Source: Planctomycetota bacterium (GTDB taxonomy: Bacteria > Planctomycetota > Phycisphaerae > Phycisphaerales > SM1A02). From it: a stretch of 33,181 nucleotides of DNA. Below, piece by piece: positions 18,252-27,485 of this stretch. Position 1 is the first letter of the stretch, and each line of letters starts with the position of its first letter. A program made the translations under genes and the position numbers. Under the pieces are notes generated by a model that worked only from the letters and a program-made list of their open reading frames with translations, did not search any database and was not told the origin of the DNA. The stretch spans positions 1-33,181 of the forward strand of contig JADFKZ010000011.1 in the NCBI GenBank assembly GCA_022564665.1. Direction: 5' to 3'.

Positions 18252-20117
18252 GTGAGCGCAATCCTTTCCGACGTGCATCCGACACTCCGGGAGCTGATCG
18301 AGCTCAGCAAGAAGCGCAAGTGGATAAGCTACGACGAGCTCAACACCGCGCTGCCGGACGAGATGGTCGATCCCGAGAAGCTCGATGAGTTGCTCAGCTC
18401 GATCGAGGATCTCGGTGTTGAGTTCATCAACGAGGAGATCGTCCGCCGGCACGACTATCAGACGTTTCAGGCGCCGCTCCAGACCAACCTCAAGTTCAAG
18501 CGGGATGATCCGAGCAAGGGGGTGTCGATCCCCAAGGTCCGGATTGAGCAGGAGGAAGCCGCCGGCGAATATCCCATCGCGAGCGAGATGGCCCACCCCC
18601 AGCGGCGGCGCGACTCGGAAAGCCTCGGCGAGGCGGAGGCCCGCGGTGTCATCGAGGACGCGGTCGACGAGAATGAATCCAAGAGGATTGATGATCCGAT
18701 TCGAATGTACCTCACGCAGATGGGGACGATTCCTCTGCTGACCCGGGAGCAGGAGATCCGGCTGGCGAAAAAGATCGAGAGCACGCGGATGATCTTCCGG
18801 CGCCGCGTGCTTGAGTCGAACTACGCCTCGGCACAGGCCGTGGCCACGCTGCAGCAGGTTCACAAGGGGAGCCTGCCTTTTGACAGAACCATGCGTATCT
18901 CCACGGCGGAGGAGAACGCCAAGGCCAAGATCGCGGCACGTATCCCGGTGAATCTCGCGACGGTCCGCCGCCTGCTGGAGCTGAACAACCGCGCGTGGCA
19001 GGAGCTCCAGGAGGGTCGTACGTCGCCCGCTCAGCGGGAAGCGACCAAACGCGAGATGGCCTCCCGCCGCCGCAAGGGTGCGACGCTGCTGGAAGAGTGC
19101 TGTCTTCGGACTGCCAAGATTCAGCCGCTGTTCCGCAAGCTGCAGGCGATCAACAAGAAGCTCAAGGAGCTTCAGCGCGAGCTCGAGCGGGCCCGAAAGT
19201 CGCCGGAGAAGTATGACCCGGAGGACCTCTGTGTGGTGAAGGAGGAGTTGGACGGCCTGCGCGGCCTGGTTCTCGACGAGCCTGATGAGATTGATCGGCG
19301 GGTCGGCCAGATCAAACGGGTCTTCGATGAGTATGAGCAGGCCAAGCGCGATCTTTCCGCCGGCAACCTCCGTCTGGTCGTTTCCATCGCCAAGAAGTAT
19401 CGCAACCGCGGCCTGCCGTTCCTGGACATCATTCAGGAGGGCAACACCGGGCTGATGCGGGCCGTGGACAAGTACGAGTACAAGCGCGGGTACAAGTTCT
19501 CCACCTACGCCACCTGGTGGATCCGCCAGGCCATCACCAGGGCCATCGCCGATCATGCCCGGACCATCCGCGTTCCGGTGCACATGATTGAGACGATGTC
19601 CAAGCTTCGCACCATTCAGAAACAGCTCGTGCAGGAGATCGGTCGCGAGCCGACCATGATCGAGATCGCCGAACGCGCCCAGATGTCGGTTGACGAGACC
19701 CGGCGGGTCATGAAGATTTCCCGCCATCCCGTCAGTCTGGACCGGCCGGTCGGTGAGTCGGAGGATTCCCATTTCGGTGACTTCATCGAGGACGAGCGTC
19801 AAGAGGCGCCCTCGGAGTCCGCAACAAGCGACATGCTTCGGGCACGGATCAACGACATCCTCAAGACGCTGACCTACCGCGAGCGCGAGATCCTCAAGCT
19901 TCGCTACGGCATCGGTGACGGCTACACCTACACGCTGGAAGAGGTGGGCCGGATCTTCAAGGTCACGCGGGAACGGGTGAGGCAGGTGGAGTCCAAGGCC
20001 ATCCGCAAGCTCCAGCACCCCGTCCGCAAGACCCGCTTGGAGAGCTTTCTCGCCGGGTATTCCGACGAGCATGCGGGCAGGGCAGCGCCGGAGACCCTCC
20101 GCGGCCCCCCGCGGTGA
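18252..20117 (+). CDS. rpoD: primary RNA polymerase sigma factor (sigma-70/RpoD)
   Basis: A 621-residue housekeeping sigma factor. Region 1.1 is at the start ([20 protein letters not shown]), region 1.2 is [22 protein letters not shown], then a non-conserved charged insert. Region 2 is [20 protein letters not shown] through [17 protein letters not shown], region 3 is [14 protein letters not shown], and region 4 is [14 protein letters not shown] with the [22 protein letters not shown]. The GTG at 18252 is preferred over the GTG at 18201 because GGAG (18240-18243) lies 8 bases before it and region 1.1 begins there. The last codons and stop lie within a dispersed spacer repeat (20097-20120), so the terminal residues RGPPR are repeat-encoded. 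Confidence 0.97.
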   Translation: MSAILSDVHPTLRELIELSKKRKWISYDELNTALPDEMVDPEKLDELLSSIEDLGVEFINEEIVRRHDYQTFQAPLQTNLKFKRDDPSKGVSIPKVRIEQEEAAGEYPIASEMAHPQRRRDSESLGEAEARGVIEDAVDENESKRIDDPIRMYLTQMGTIPLLTREQEIRLAKKIESTRMIFRRRVLESNYASAQAVATLQQVHKGSLPFDRTMRISTAEENAKAKIAARIPVNLATVRRLLELNNRAWQELQEGRTSPAQREATKREMASRRRKGATLLEECCLRTAKIQPLFRKLQAINKKLKELQRELERARKSPEKYDPEDLCVVKEELDGLRGLVLDEPDEIDRRVGQIKRVFDEYEQAKRDLSAGNLRLVVSIAKKYRNRGLPFLDIIQEGNTGLMRAVDKYEYKRGYKFSTYATWWIRQAITRAIADHARTIRVPVHMIETMSKLRTIQKQLVQEIGREPTMIEIAERAQMSVDETRRVMKISRHPVSLDRPVGESEDSHFGDFIEDERQEAPSESATSDMLRARINDILKTLTYREREILKLRYGIGDGYTYTLEEVGRIFKVTRERVRQVESKAIRKLQHPVRKTRLESFLAGYSDEHAGRAAPETLRGPPR

Positions 20118-20120
20118 ATC
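20097..20120. repeat. CCGCGG-type dispersed spacer repeat, copy 3, within the rpoD end
   Basis: Same element as 458-484 (23 of 24 bases identical), here covering the last six codons of rpoD plus its TGA stop (20115-20117). Confidence 0.6.
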
Positions 20121-20154
20121 GTTGAAGACGCTTTTTTCTTGCGGGAGACAAGCC

Positions 20155-20589
20155 ATGGCCCAAGAGCGCTCCACGGCGACCGCCAAGGCGCTGGGCGATG
20201 TCGAAGGACACGACGGCATCTCCGTCATTCCAAAGCACGGCAACTGCCGGGATTGGAACGGCATCCAGTACCGCGCTGGTCTCGGGGCACGAAACGTCGG
20301 CTCCAAACACCTGTCCATGAACGTCGCGACGATTCCGCCGGGAGGAGTCGCCTACGCCCACATCCATGTCGGCTTCGAGGTGATGCTCTACATCATGGCG
20401 GGCCGTGTCCGGCACGCCTATGGCCCCGGGCTCGCGCACTCGGTTGAGAACGCCGCCGGCGACTTCATCTTCATCGAGCCCGGCGTGCCGCATGAGGTTT
20501 ACAACCTCTCCCAGACTGAGCCGGTCGTTGCGGTCGTGGCACGATCCGCCGCCGATGAGTGGGAGCGGATCGCCCCGTACAAGAAATAG
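20155..20589 (+). CDS. cupin-domain protein
   Basis: A 144-residue single-domain cupin. The first cupin motif is at 62-82 (PPGGVAYAHIHVGFE) with metal ligands His69, His71 and Glu75; the second contributes His113 in PGVPHEVYN. Such proteins bind a metal and act as small isomerases, dioxygenases or sugar/ligand sensors; the substrate cannot be read from sequence. The ATG at 20155 follows GGGAG with about 7 bases spacing. It lies 37 bp after rpoD with no visible terminator, so it may be co-transcribed, but no functional link is known. Confidence 0.85.
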   Translation: MAQERSTATAKALGDVEGHDGISVIPKHGNCRDWNGIQYRAGLGARNVGSKHLSMNVATIPPGGVAYAHIHVGFEVMLYIMAGRVRHAYGPGLAHSVENAAGDFIFIEPGVPHEVYNLSQTEPVVAVVARSAADEWERIAPYKK

Positions 20590-20656
20590 CGGTCTGCGGC
20601 CGCACACTCGCTCGGTGAGACGCTCGGCTGTACCAGCGCCAATTGCAAAGGAATGT

Positions 20657-20662
20657 TTGACA
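20657..20662 (+). promoter_or_regulatory. perfect -35 box ahead of the multicopper oxidase
   Basis: TTGACA matches the sigma-70 -35 consensus exactly, about 105 bases before the ATG. No good -10 lies at 16-18 bases (GACTGT at 17). Either the promoter depends on an activator, or this is chance. Confidence 0.25.
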
Positions 20663-20766
20663 TTGCCGGCGGGATGTGGGACTGTCTGGGTTGGCGCCGC
20701 ATCCGTCGTTGGTGCCTCTTGGGGTAGGTGACGGGAGGCCTGTTCGGCGGCACCAAGGAGGTGGCG

Positions 20767-22428
20767 ATGGGAATGCGTAGACGGCGTAGGTGCGCCCGGT
20801 TGCGGCGGCTTTCCAGACGCGAGCTTGTCAAGATGGGGCTGCTGGCGAGCGGGGCGGCGATGTGGCCGCTTCGAGGGCTGCAGGCGGCGGTGGGAGATGA
20901 CGACGACAGCGACGACGATAGTGTCGACGACGATGACTTCGGTGGCGGCCCCGACGTCATTCCGTTTGAGCGGGATCTGCCGCTGCCGGAAGTCCTGGAG
21001 CCGGTGACGGAGTTCTCCGATCAGAACTTCCCCGATCCGACCTGTCCCCTTGATGTGCCGGGCTTTGGCGGCCTTCCGTCCCCGGTCCTCTACGAGGTCA
21101 GGATGCAGGCGGGGGAACAGGAGATTATCCCCGGCTTCATGACCGAGTTCTGGGGCTACACCGGCAACTCGGGTTTCCCCCTCTATCCAGGCCCCACCAT
21201 CAAGGTCGAGCGAAACAAGCCGATCGTGGTCCGGTTCATAAACGAGCTGCCGGTGGAGACCTCAATCCACAATCACGGTGGGCACACCGGGGCTCACTCA
21301 GACGGGTTCCCCAACGACTTCATCTTTCCCGGCCAGTTCAAGGACTACTGCTATCCCAACATCGCCCCCGACGACGACGACTCGGAGTTCGCCACGTTCC
21401 AGTGGTACCACGACCACGCAATGGACATCACAGGGGAAAACGTCTACATGGGGCTGGCCGCCTTTTGCCTGCTTACCGACCACGTCGAGCAGAACCTGAT
21501 CGACATGGGAAAGCTCCCGGGGCTGGACTTCGACATCCCGATGGTCTTTCAGGACCGGCTCTTCGACAGCCAGGCGCAGCTCATCTACGACCCGATGGAT
21601 CACGACGGAGTGATCGGCAACCGGTTCCTGGCCAACGGGGCCGTCCAGCCCCGATTCCACGTCAAGAGATGCAAGTATCGCTTCCGCATCCTCAACGGCT
21701 CAAACGCCCGAATCTACGCCCTGAAGCTTTCCACGGGCCAGAAGTTCCTCCAGATCGGTAACGACAGCTGGATGCTGCCACAGGCGGTCGAGCGCGCCCA
21801 CCTTCTGCTCGGTGCTGCGGAGCGGGCGGATGTCATCATCGACTTCACCGACGCTCCCGACGAGGTCTTTCTCACCAACCACCTGACACACGACCTCGAC
21901 GACGGTCGGGGACCCCAAGAGGACATCGACCGGCCAAGGAAATGGCAAAGGAATGGTACGCCGCTCGTCAAGTTCATCGTCGAGGGGACGCCTGAGAACA
22001 ACGCCACGATCGGGACCGGCGATCTTTTGCGCGTCCACACGCCGATCGACCCGGGCGAGATCGTCCGGACCAGGCGGTTTGAGTTCGATCGGAGCCACGG
22101 TGCCTGGGTCATCAACGACCGGTTCTTTGATCCCGATCGCGATGACGCCACTCCAAAGATCGGCACGGCGGAACGGTGGATTCTCGAGAACGACTCCGGC
22201 GTCTGGGTGCACCCGATTCATCTTCACCTGGAGGCCCACCAGATCCAGCGGATCAATGGCAAGGCCCCGCCGCCGCACATGGCGGCAAAGAAGGACACAG
22301 TGCTGCTGGGTGACTTTAGCGCAGAGATGTTCATGAAGTTCAGGACATTCCCGGGCCGTTTCGCCTTTCACTGCCACAACCTCGAGCACGAGGACATGTG
22401 CATGATGGGGGTGTTCAATGTGCAGTAG
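20767..22428 (+). CDS. Tat-exported multicopper oxidase (CotA/bilirubin-oxidase-like)
   Basis: A 553-residue three-cupredoxin oxidase coupling substrate oxidation to reduction of O2 to water. A twin-arginine signal (SRRELVKMGLLASGAA, Arg17-Arg18) directs folded export. An Asp-rich tract follows (residues ~44-57). Four copper-binding blocks are intact: HNHGGHTGAHSDG, FQWYHDHAMD, HPIHLHLEAHQ and HCHNLEHEDMCMMG, the last with the type 1 Cys, His and a likely axial Met. The ATG at 20767 follows AAGGAGG (20755-20761) with 5 bases spacing. The substrate (phenols, bilirubin-like pigments, Cu or Mn) cannot be decided. A broken SCO1-type copper chaperone gene follows. Confidence 0.92.
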   Translation: MGMRRRRRCARLRRLSRRELVKMGLLASGAAMWPLRGLQAAVGDDDDSDDDSVDDDDFGGGPDVIPFERDLPLPEVLEPVTEFSDQNFPDPTCPLDVPGFGGLPSPVLYEVRMQAGEQEIIPGFMTEFWGYTGNSGFPLYPGPTIKVERNKPIVVRFINELPVETSIHNHGGHTGAHSDGFPNDFIFPGQFKDYCYPNIAPDDDDSEFATFQWYHDHAMDITGENVYMGLAAFCLLTDHVEQNLIDMGKLPGLDFDIPMVFQDRLFDSQAQLIYDPMDHDGVIGNRFLANGAVQPRFHVKRCKYRFRILNGSNARIYALKLSTGQKFLQIGNDSWMLPQAVERAHLLLGAAERADVIIDFTDAPDEVFLTNHLTHDLDDGRGPQEDIDRPRKWQRNGTPLVKFIVEGTPENNATIGTGDLLRVHTPIDPGEIVRTRRFEFDRSHGAWVINDRFFDPDRDDATPKIGTAERWILENDSGVWVHPIHLHLEAHQIQRINGKAPPPHMAAKKDTVLLGDFSAEMFMKFRTFPGRFAFHCHNLEHEDMCMMGVFNVQ

Positions 22429-22452
22429 CGGGGCGACCGCGTAAGGCGTTCC

Positions 22453-22954
22453 GTGTGCGCTTGTGTGGCGGCCGCGGTGGGAACGGCGTTTTGCGGGTGC
22501 GCGGGACCGACGGAGTCGGGCGGGCTCCGCACGGACGACCTGCCAGGGCATCTGCCCCGCCACGACCGCCAACGTCGTCAGGATGCAAGATCTCCTCGGT
22601 GATCGTTTCGGCCGGGACATCTTCTTTATCGCCGTCACCCTCACCCCCGACATTGACACACCCGATGTGCTCAAGGAGTACGCCGAGCAGTATGGAGCGA
22701 AGCCGGGATGGAGCTTCGTGACCGGCGACAAGGACGAGATCGAGATGCTGCGGAGGAAGCTGGGTGTTTACGACCCCGACCCGGTGATCGACGCCGACCT
22801 GTATTCTCATGCCGGTCTGCTGACGTTCGGTAACGAGCGGATGGGTCGGTGGGCGGCGTTGCCGAGTCTCATGCCGCCAAAGCAGATCGTCGATACCATG
22901 CTTCGGATCACGCGAGAATGGCCCGAGCGCGGGCGGGGCGTTCAGACGCGGTAG
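22453..22954 (+). pseudogene. SCO1/SenC-family copper chaperone, internally deleted and frameshifted
   Basis: Two frames together resemble an SCO1 lipoprotein. From 22453, frame 1 encodes a hydrophobic signal ending in a lipobox-like TAFCGC, then TESGGLRTDD. In frame 2 the SCO1 fold appears abruptly at TCQGICPATTANVV (CxxxC) and continues normally: DIFFIAVTLTPDIDTPDVL, GWSFVTGD, a conserved His in LYSHAGLL and a normal end at 22954. The roughly 50-80 residues expected between them are absent and the frames do not match, so an out-of-frame deletion is likely. A GTG at 22463 could still start the C-terminal part alone. It follows the multicopper oxidase by 24 bp; a sequencing error cannot be excluded. 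Confidence 0.65.
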
Positions 22955-23016
22955 CGCCATCGCTGATCACTTCCCCCACCCCACCGCAACCCCCACGCTC
23001 GCCGCCACCCCCCCAC

Positions 23017-23394
23017 TCACTGCGGTCCGATGATCGTGCTCTTGCCGCGCTCGCCCTTTTTCCGGTAGTGCTTGAAGGCGGTCTCGTCGTCGGCGAAGTC
23101 CAGCTCCGAAAACATGAGCTCGGTGCGGCCGATCGCGAGGATGTCGCCGTCGGCCAGACGGGTGTCTGCGGTGATCCTCCGGTCGTTGTGCAGCGTTCCG
23201 TTTGCGCTTTTTTCGTCGACGGCGTGATAGCTCCGGTCGCGATCGTCAAACCGGATCCGCAGGTGACGGCGCGAGACGCGGTCGTCGGCGATCTGGATGG
23301 TACAGCCCTCGTCGCGACCCACCTCGATTGTGGACCCGCGCAGTGGGTGGTACTCGCCCTCGTTGGGACCCGACACGATCAGGATCGATGCCAC
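23017..23394 (-). CDS. FHA-domain protein
   Basis: A 125-residue forkhead-associated domain, a reader of phosphothreonine peptides. Motifs: EVGRDEGCTIQIADDRVSRRH (Gly-Arg, Ser-Arg-Arg-His) and EKSANGTLHNDRRI, with GD.L.IG near residue 90; the tail KHYRKKGERGKST is basic and polar. GTG at 23394 is chosen because AAGGAGG lies 6 bases before it; the in-frame ATG at 23415 sits upstream of that site. No kinase gene is adjacent. It is convergent with the SCO1 remnant. Confidence 0.9.
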   Translation of the reverse strand: MASILIVSGPNEGEYHPLRGSTIEVGRDEGCTIQIADDRVSRRHLRIRFDDRDRSYHAVDEKSANGTLHNDRRITADTRLADGDILAIGRTELMFSELDFADDETAFKHYRKKGERGKSTIIGPQ

Positions 23395-23750
23395 TGGCGG
23401 CCTCCTTATCAGCATTCAGGCAGAGGGCCTTCAATTGTTGGCTGCTCGACTCAATCCCGCCACCCCAAAGAGAGCCCCGAGGCGTCACCGGCAAGCCGGG
23501 CAGCAACTCCTACCCGAGGGCAGGGTGTTGGTGGATCCCGCACGCCCTCGGGTCGCGCGCCCCCGGCCAACTCTCAGCGGCACCCGTCGGGCCCCGATCG
23601 CCTCCGGCCGCCGACCTCGTTGGTGAACTGGGCCGGCTCCACCCTTTTTTCGCAGGTTGGATGAAGCCCGTCTGACTTTCGCCGGTAATTTGGTATGCTG
23701 CCCCGCCGCCCGGGGGCACACTCGCCACAACGTTTTGAGCGAATCGCGTC
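23395..23750. other. 356-bp spacer between FHA gene and ABC locus
   Basis: No gene supported. It holds a perfect 10-bp inverted repeat ACCCGAGGGC (23512-23521) / GCCCTCGGGT (23544-23553) with a 22-base loop, a T6 tract at 23645-23650 without a convincing stem, and the candidate promoter at 23672-23699. Confidence 0.5.
23672..23699 (+). promoter_or_regulatory. possible promoter of the ABC/GldG locus
   Basis: CTGACT (23672-23677), 16 bases, TATGCT (23694-23699). About 50 bases before the ATG of the ATPase gene. Moderate match. Confidence 0.35.
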
Positions 23751-24512
23751 ATGAGCAAGGGGTCGACTCCTAAGCAGACCCAGGACGCCACGGTCCCGAT
23801 GATCGAGGCAGTGGGCCTGACCAAGTACTACGGTCGCTTTGCTGCGCTGCGGGACGTCTCGTTCTCCATCCCCCGGGGCCAGGTGGCGGCCTTCCTGGGA
23901 CCCAACGGAGCCGGCAAGAGCACGACCATGAAGCTTCTGACGGGGTATCTGGCCCCGTCAACAGGCAGTGCACGGATCGCCGGACATAACATGGCCACCC
24001 ACCGGCAGGAAGGGGCCGCCCGGCTCGGCTATCTGCCCGAAGACGGTCCGCTCTATCACGACATGACGCCGAAGGGGCTCCTGGGTTTTTTCGCGGCAGC
24101 CCGGGGCCTGCGCGGCGGTGACGCCACCAGCCGCATCGAGGCCGTCATCCAGCAATGCGCCCTGGGGAGCGTTGCCGGCAAGGCGATCGGCAAGCTCTCA
24201 CGGGGCTACCGGCAGCGGGTGGGGATGGCTCAGGCGCTGCTCCACGAACCGGACGTCCTGATCCTGGACGAGCCGACCGCCGGGCTGGATCCCAACCAGA
24301 TCAGGGAGGTCCGCAACACCATCCGCCGCCTGGGCCGTCACAAGACGGTCCTGCTGTCGACCCATATCCTGCCGGAGGTTCAAGCCATGGCGGACCGCAT
24401 CCTGCTGATCAGCGAAGGACGCCTGGTATTCGACGGGAAGACGGCCGAGCTGACAGCCCAGGGCCGCTCGCTGGACGATTGCTTCAGGGAATTCACCACA
24501 GCCGCTGCCTGA
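23751..24512 (+). CDS. ABC-2 transporter ATP-binding protein (GldA-like)
   Basis: A 253-residue ATPase. Walker A FLGPNGAGKSTTMK, a Q-loop region YLPEDGPLYHDMT, signature KLSRGYRQRVGMAQ (LSRGYRQR in place of LSGGQ, as is common in the GldA/CcmA group), Walker B VLILDEPTAGLD and switch His STHILPE. It energises the permease encoded 49 bp downstream. A GldA name is by family resemblance; gliding is not implied, since such loci occur widely in non-gliding bacteria. Confidence 0.92.
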   Translation: MSKGSTPKQTQDATVPMIEAVGLTKYYGRFAALRDVSFSIPRGQVAAFLGPNGAGKSTTMKLLTGYLAPSTGSARIAGHNMATHRQEGAARLGYLPEDGPLYHDMTPKGLLGFFAAARGLRGGDATSRIEAVIQQCALGSVAGKAIGKLSRGYRQRVGMAQALLHEPDVLILDEPTAGLDPNQIREVRNTIRRLGRHKTVLLSTHILPEVQAMADRILLISEGRLVFDGKTAELTAQGRSLDDCFREFTTAAA

Positions 24513-24561
24513 GAGTGTCCCAACGCGGTCATCGAGAAACTCTGCAACTCGGCGTGGATCC

Positions 24562-27264
24562 ATGAACGTCAACATCGTCGGTGCCATTCTCAAGCGGAAC
24601 TTCGTGAGCTATTTCAGCAGCCCGATTGGCTACGTCTTCATCTGCGTGCTTGTGCTGCTCAGTGCGTTCGCAGCCTTCTGGCCCAACGAGTTCTTCAACT
24701 CAAACCTCGCAAACCTCGATCAACTCAACAGATACCTGCCGTGGATCATGCTGGTGTTTATCCCCGCCGTCACCATGAGCACATGGGCCCAGGAGCGGCA
24801 ACAGGGCACGGACGAGCTCCTGCTGACGCTGCCCACCCACGATCTGGATATCGTGATCGGCAAGTACCTGGCGGCACTGGCGATCTTCAGCCTCGCCCTG
24901 GTCTTTTCGCTCTCGAACATTGTCGTCCTCGTTGGTCTTGGCGAGCCCGATCTCGGGCTGCTGGCGGCGAATTATGTCGGCTACTGGTTCGTTGGCGCCG
25001 GAATGCTGTCGATCGGCATGGTGGCATCGTTTCTCACCGACAATCTGACGATCGGGTTCATCCTCGGGGCCGCCTTCAACGCCCCGCTGGCGTTTGCGGC
25101 CTCGGCCGACGCGATCATCCCGCAGGAGGCCGCCGCCCGATTCATCAGGAGCCTCTCGATTGCCGATCAGTTCCACGACTTCGGCCGGGGGCTGGTCAGC
25201 CTCTCGAGCGTTGCCTTCTTCTCTTCGATCGCGGTGGTGATGCTGTATCTGTCCATGGTCTTGATCGGCCGGCGTCACTGGGCCGGTCGTCGGGCATTGA
25301 TCCCGATGGCCGCCCATTACACCATCCGGGCGATGGCGCTTGCAGCCATCGCCGTCGGCGTCAACGTGGTGGCCAATCGCTACGATCTCCGCGCCGATCT
25401 CAGCAGCGCAAAGCTCAGCAGCCTCAGCCCGCAGACCCGTGAGCTCCTGCGGCTCGTTGATGCCGAGCGCCCGGTGTACATCGAGGCCTATGTCAGCCCC
25501 GAGGTGCCGCAGGAATATGTTCAGACGCGGCTGAACCTGCTGTCGATGCTTCGGGAGGCCGACTCGCTCGCCGGCGATCGCGTGATCGTGCGGGTCAACA
25601 AGACTGAACGCTACAGCAAGGAGGCAGCGGAGGCCGAGCAGCAATTCGGGATCACTGCCCGGCAGGTACCTGCGACGCGGGGCGGAAAGTTCACGGTGGA
25701 CCACATCTTCCTCGGTGTCGCGGTCATCTGCGGCCTCGATACCGTGATCGTTCCCTTCTTTGACCGCGGCTTGCCCGTGGAGTACGAGATCGTCCGTTCG
25801 ATTGCCACCGTCAGCCGGCAGCAACGAAAGAGAATAGGCGTGCTCACGACGGACGCCCGCCTCTACGGCGGCTTCGACATGCAGACGATGTCGACACGGC
25901 CCAACCAGCAGATCATCGAAGAACTGCTAAAGCAGTACGAGGTCAGCCAGGTCAACGCCAACGCCCCCATCACCGAGAAATACGATGTCCTTCTGGCCGT
26001 CCAGCCATCGTCACTTCCCCAGCCACAGCTGGACAATCTTCTCGCCGCCGTCCGGAGCGGCCAGCCGACGGCCATCTTCGAGGATCCGCTTCCCTATATA
26101 GACACCGGCGTGGCCGGCACCAGCGAGCCCCGGCGGCCGCCCGGCGGCAATAACCCCTTCATGCAGCAGCGGCAGTTTCCCGAGCCCAAGGGCGATATCG
26201 GTGCTCTGTGGTCGCTCTTGCAAGTGGATTTTCGCAATCGCGAGATCGTCTGGGACGCCTACAACCCCTATCCAAAGATCTCCCAGTTCCCGCCGGAATA
26301 CATCTTTGTAGGAGGCGGCTCCGGGGGCGAGGGGACCATCAACGCCGCCAGCTCCATCACCAACGGGTTGCAGCAGGTGATGTTTCTTTTCGCCGGGTCG
26401 ATTCGAAGTCGCCTCGGCTCGACGTTGACCTTCTCTCCCCTTCTCCGGGCGGGGTCTGTCACGGGCCGGGTAGCGTTCAACGAGATCTTTCAGCGAAGCT
26501 TCCTCGGGATCACGGGGCTGAATCCCAGCAGGCGGCATGAGCCCACTGGCGAGTCCTATGTTCTGGCAGCGCACATTCGCGGCCGGCTCTCCGCCGAGGA
26601 GGTAGCGGCGAGCACGCAGCCCGCGACCGGGTCGAAGGAGCCGGGCGAGATCAATGTCGTCCTGGTCTCCGATATCGATCTGCTGTACTCCGTCTTCTTC
26701 AGCCTCCGTGCACGGGGCACACAGCCCGATGGTCCCCAGATCATCCTCGATAACGTGCCCTTCGTGCTCAACATCCTTGACGAGCTGGCGGGAGACGACC
26801 GTTTCATGGCGATCCGCAAGCGGCGGCCCGCCCACCGCACGCTTACGGCAGTCGAGAAGATGACCGAGCGCTACCGGCAGGCTGCCGACGATTCCCGCGA
26901 GCAGTTCAACAGGCAGTTCGAGGCCAGTCGTGCCCAGGTCGAGGCACAGCTCCAGGAGAGGATCGATGAGTTGCAGAAACGCCAGGGCGTCGATCCCCAG
27001 CAGATGGTGCTGGAGATCGCGACCGCCCAGCAGGTGGGTCAGAAGCGGCTCGACGCGGCGGTCCAGAAGCAACAGCAGGAGCGCGACAGAGAGCTCGCCA
27101 GGATCGAGACCAACCTGGGCCTGGACATTCGGAGAGTGGAGAACACCTACAAGATGATGGCGGTCGCCCTGCCACCGATCCCGCCGCTGCTGTTAGCGTT
27201 GGTGGTCACCCTGCGGCGGCGAAGTCTCGAGAAGATCGGCGTCTCCGCCGTCCGAGTGCGATAG
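24562..27264 (+). CDS. ABC-2 permease fused to GldG-type auxiliary domain
   Basis: A 900-residue fusion. Residues 1-250 are a GldF-like ABC-2 permease with about six helices (FVSYFSSPIGYVFICVLVLLS, then FIPAVTMSTWAQERQQGTDELLLTLP, the family's marker). Residues ~255-760 are a GldG-type periplasmic domain (ABC_transp_aux): LSSLSPQTRELLR, IGVLTTDARLYGG, YDVLLAVQPSSLPQPQLDNLL. Residues ~780-865 form a charged coiled coil rich in Gln and Arg, and a final helix lies near 873-890. In many bacteria the two parts are separate genes, so the fusion fixes their ratio. It is followed by a DUF4340 gene. Confidence 0.88.
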   Translation: MNVNIVGAILKRNFVSYFSSPIGYVFICVLVLLSAFAAFWPNEFFNSNLANLDQLNRYLPWIMLVFIPAVTMSTWAQERQQGTDELLLTLPTHDLDIVIGKYLAALAIFSLALVFSLSNIVVLVGLGEPDLGLLAANYVGYWFVGAGMLSIGMVASFLTDNLTIGFILGAAFNAPLAFAASADAIIPQEAAARFIRSLSIADQFHDFGRGLVSLSSVAFFSSIAVVMLYLSMVLIGRRHWAGRRALIPMAAHYTIRAMALAAIAVGVNVVANRYDLRADLSSAKLSSLSPQTRELLRLVDAERPVYIEAYVSPEVPQEYVQTRLNLLSMLREADSLAGDRVIVRVNKTERYSKEAAEAEQQFGITARQVPATRGGKFTVDHIFLGVAVICGLDTVIVPFFDRGLPVEYEIVRSIATVSRQQRKRIGVLTTDARLYGGFDMQTMSTRPNQQIIEELLKQYEVSQVNANAPITEKYDVLLAVQPSSLPQPQLDNLLAAVRSGQPTAIFEDPLPYIDTGVAGTSEPRRPPGGNNPFMQQRQFPEPKGDIGALWSLLQVDFRNREIVWDAYNPYPKISQFPPEYIFVGGGSGGEGTINAASSITNGLQQVMFLFAGSIRSRLGSTLTFSPLLRAGSVTGRVAFNEIFQRSFLGITGLNPSRRHEPTGESYVLAAHIRGRLSAEEVAASTQPATGSKEPGEINVVLVSDIDLLYSVFFSLRARGTQPDGPQIILDNVPFVLNILDELAGDDRFMAIRKRRPAHRTLTAVEKMTERYRQAADDSREQFNRQFEASRAQVEAQLQERIDELQKRQGVDPQQMVLEIATAQQVGQKRLDAAVQKQQQERDRELARIETNLGLDIRRVENTYKMMAVALPPIPPLLLALVVTLRRRSLEKIGVSAVRVR

Positions 27265-27341
27265 GAGCGACCAAACCAATGTCGATGGCTAGCTTGGATT
27301 GCGTCAAAGCGTAGCCGCCAGAGCGAGGCAACGTCCGGTCA

Positions 27342-27367
27342 GCCGCCGCGAATGAATTCGCGGCGGC
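27342..27367. repeat. 26-bp near-perfect palindrome
   Basis: GCCGCCGCGAAT (27342-27353) and ATTCGCGGCGGC (27356-27367) are perfect 12-base inverted copies around GA. It lies in the 219-bp gap between the permease-fusion and DUF4340 genes. A second stem GGCCC-GCA-GGGCC follows closely. No T-run, so it may be an mRNA stability or processing structure rather than a terminator. Confidence 0.55.
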
Positions 27368-27457
27368 GTACGAAAGCGAGTGTCGGCCCGCAGGGCCGTA
27401 CGGAGCGATCAAGAAAGTCACCGCGAGGCCGCTGCGGAGCGCTCGAAACAGTTCTAG

Positions 27458-27485
27458 AGCCAATAGCCAACAGCCGAGAACCAAT
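27458..27485. repeat. four heptamers overlapping the DUF4340 start
   Basis: AGCCAAT-AGCCAAC-AGCCGAG-AACCAAT; the last unit supplies the first two bases of the ATG at 27484. The repeat lies where a ribosome site should be; only a weak GAG is present. Confidence 0.5.

Noticed and set aside
15910-18285. 791-codon open frame on the minus strand opposite dnaG
   Set aside because: The plus strand carries an unmistakable primase; the antisense frame is rich in Arg, Gly and Pro with no recognisable domain and is a by-product of GC-rich codon use.
18195-20318. 707-codon open frame opposite rpoD
   Set aside because: Antisense shadow of the primary sigma factor; low-complexity Leu/Asp/His composition and no family motifs.
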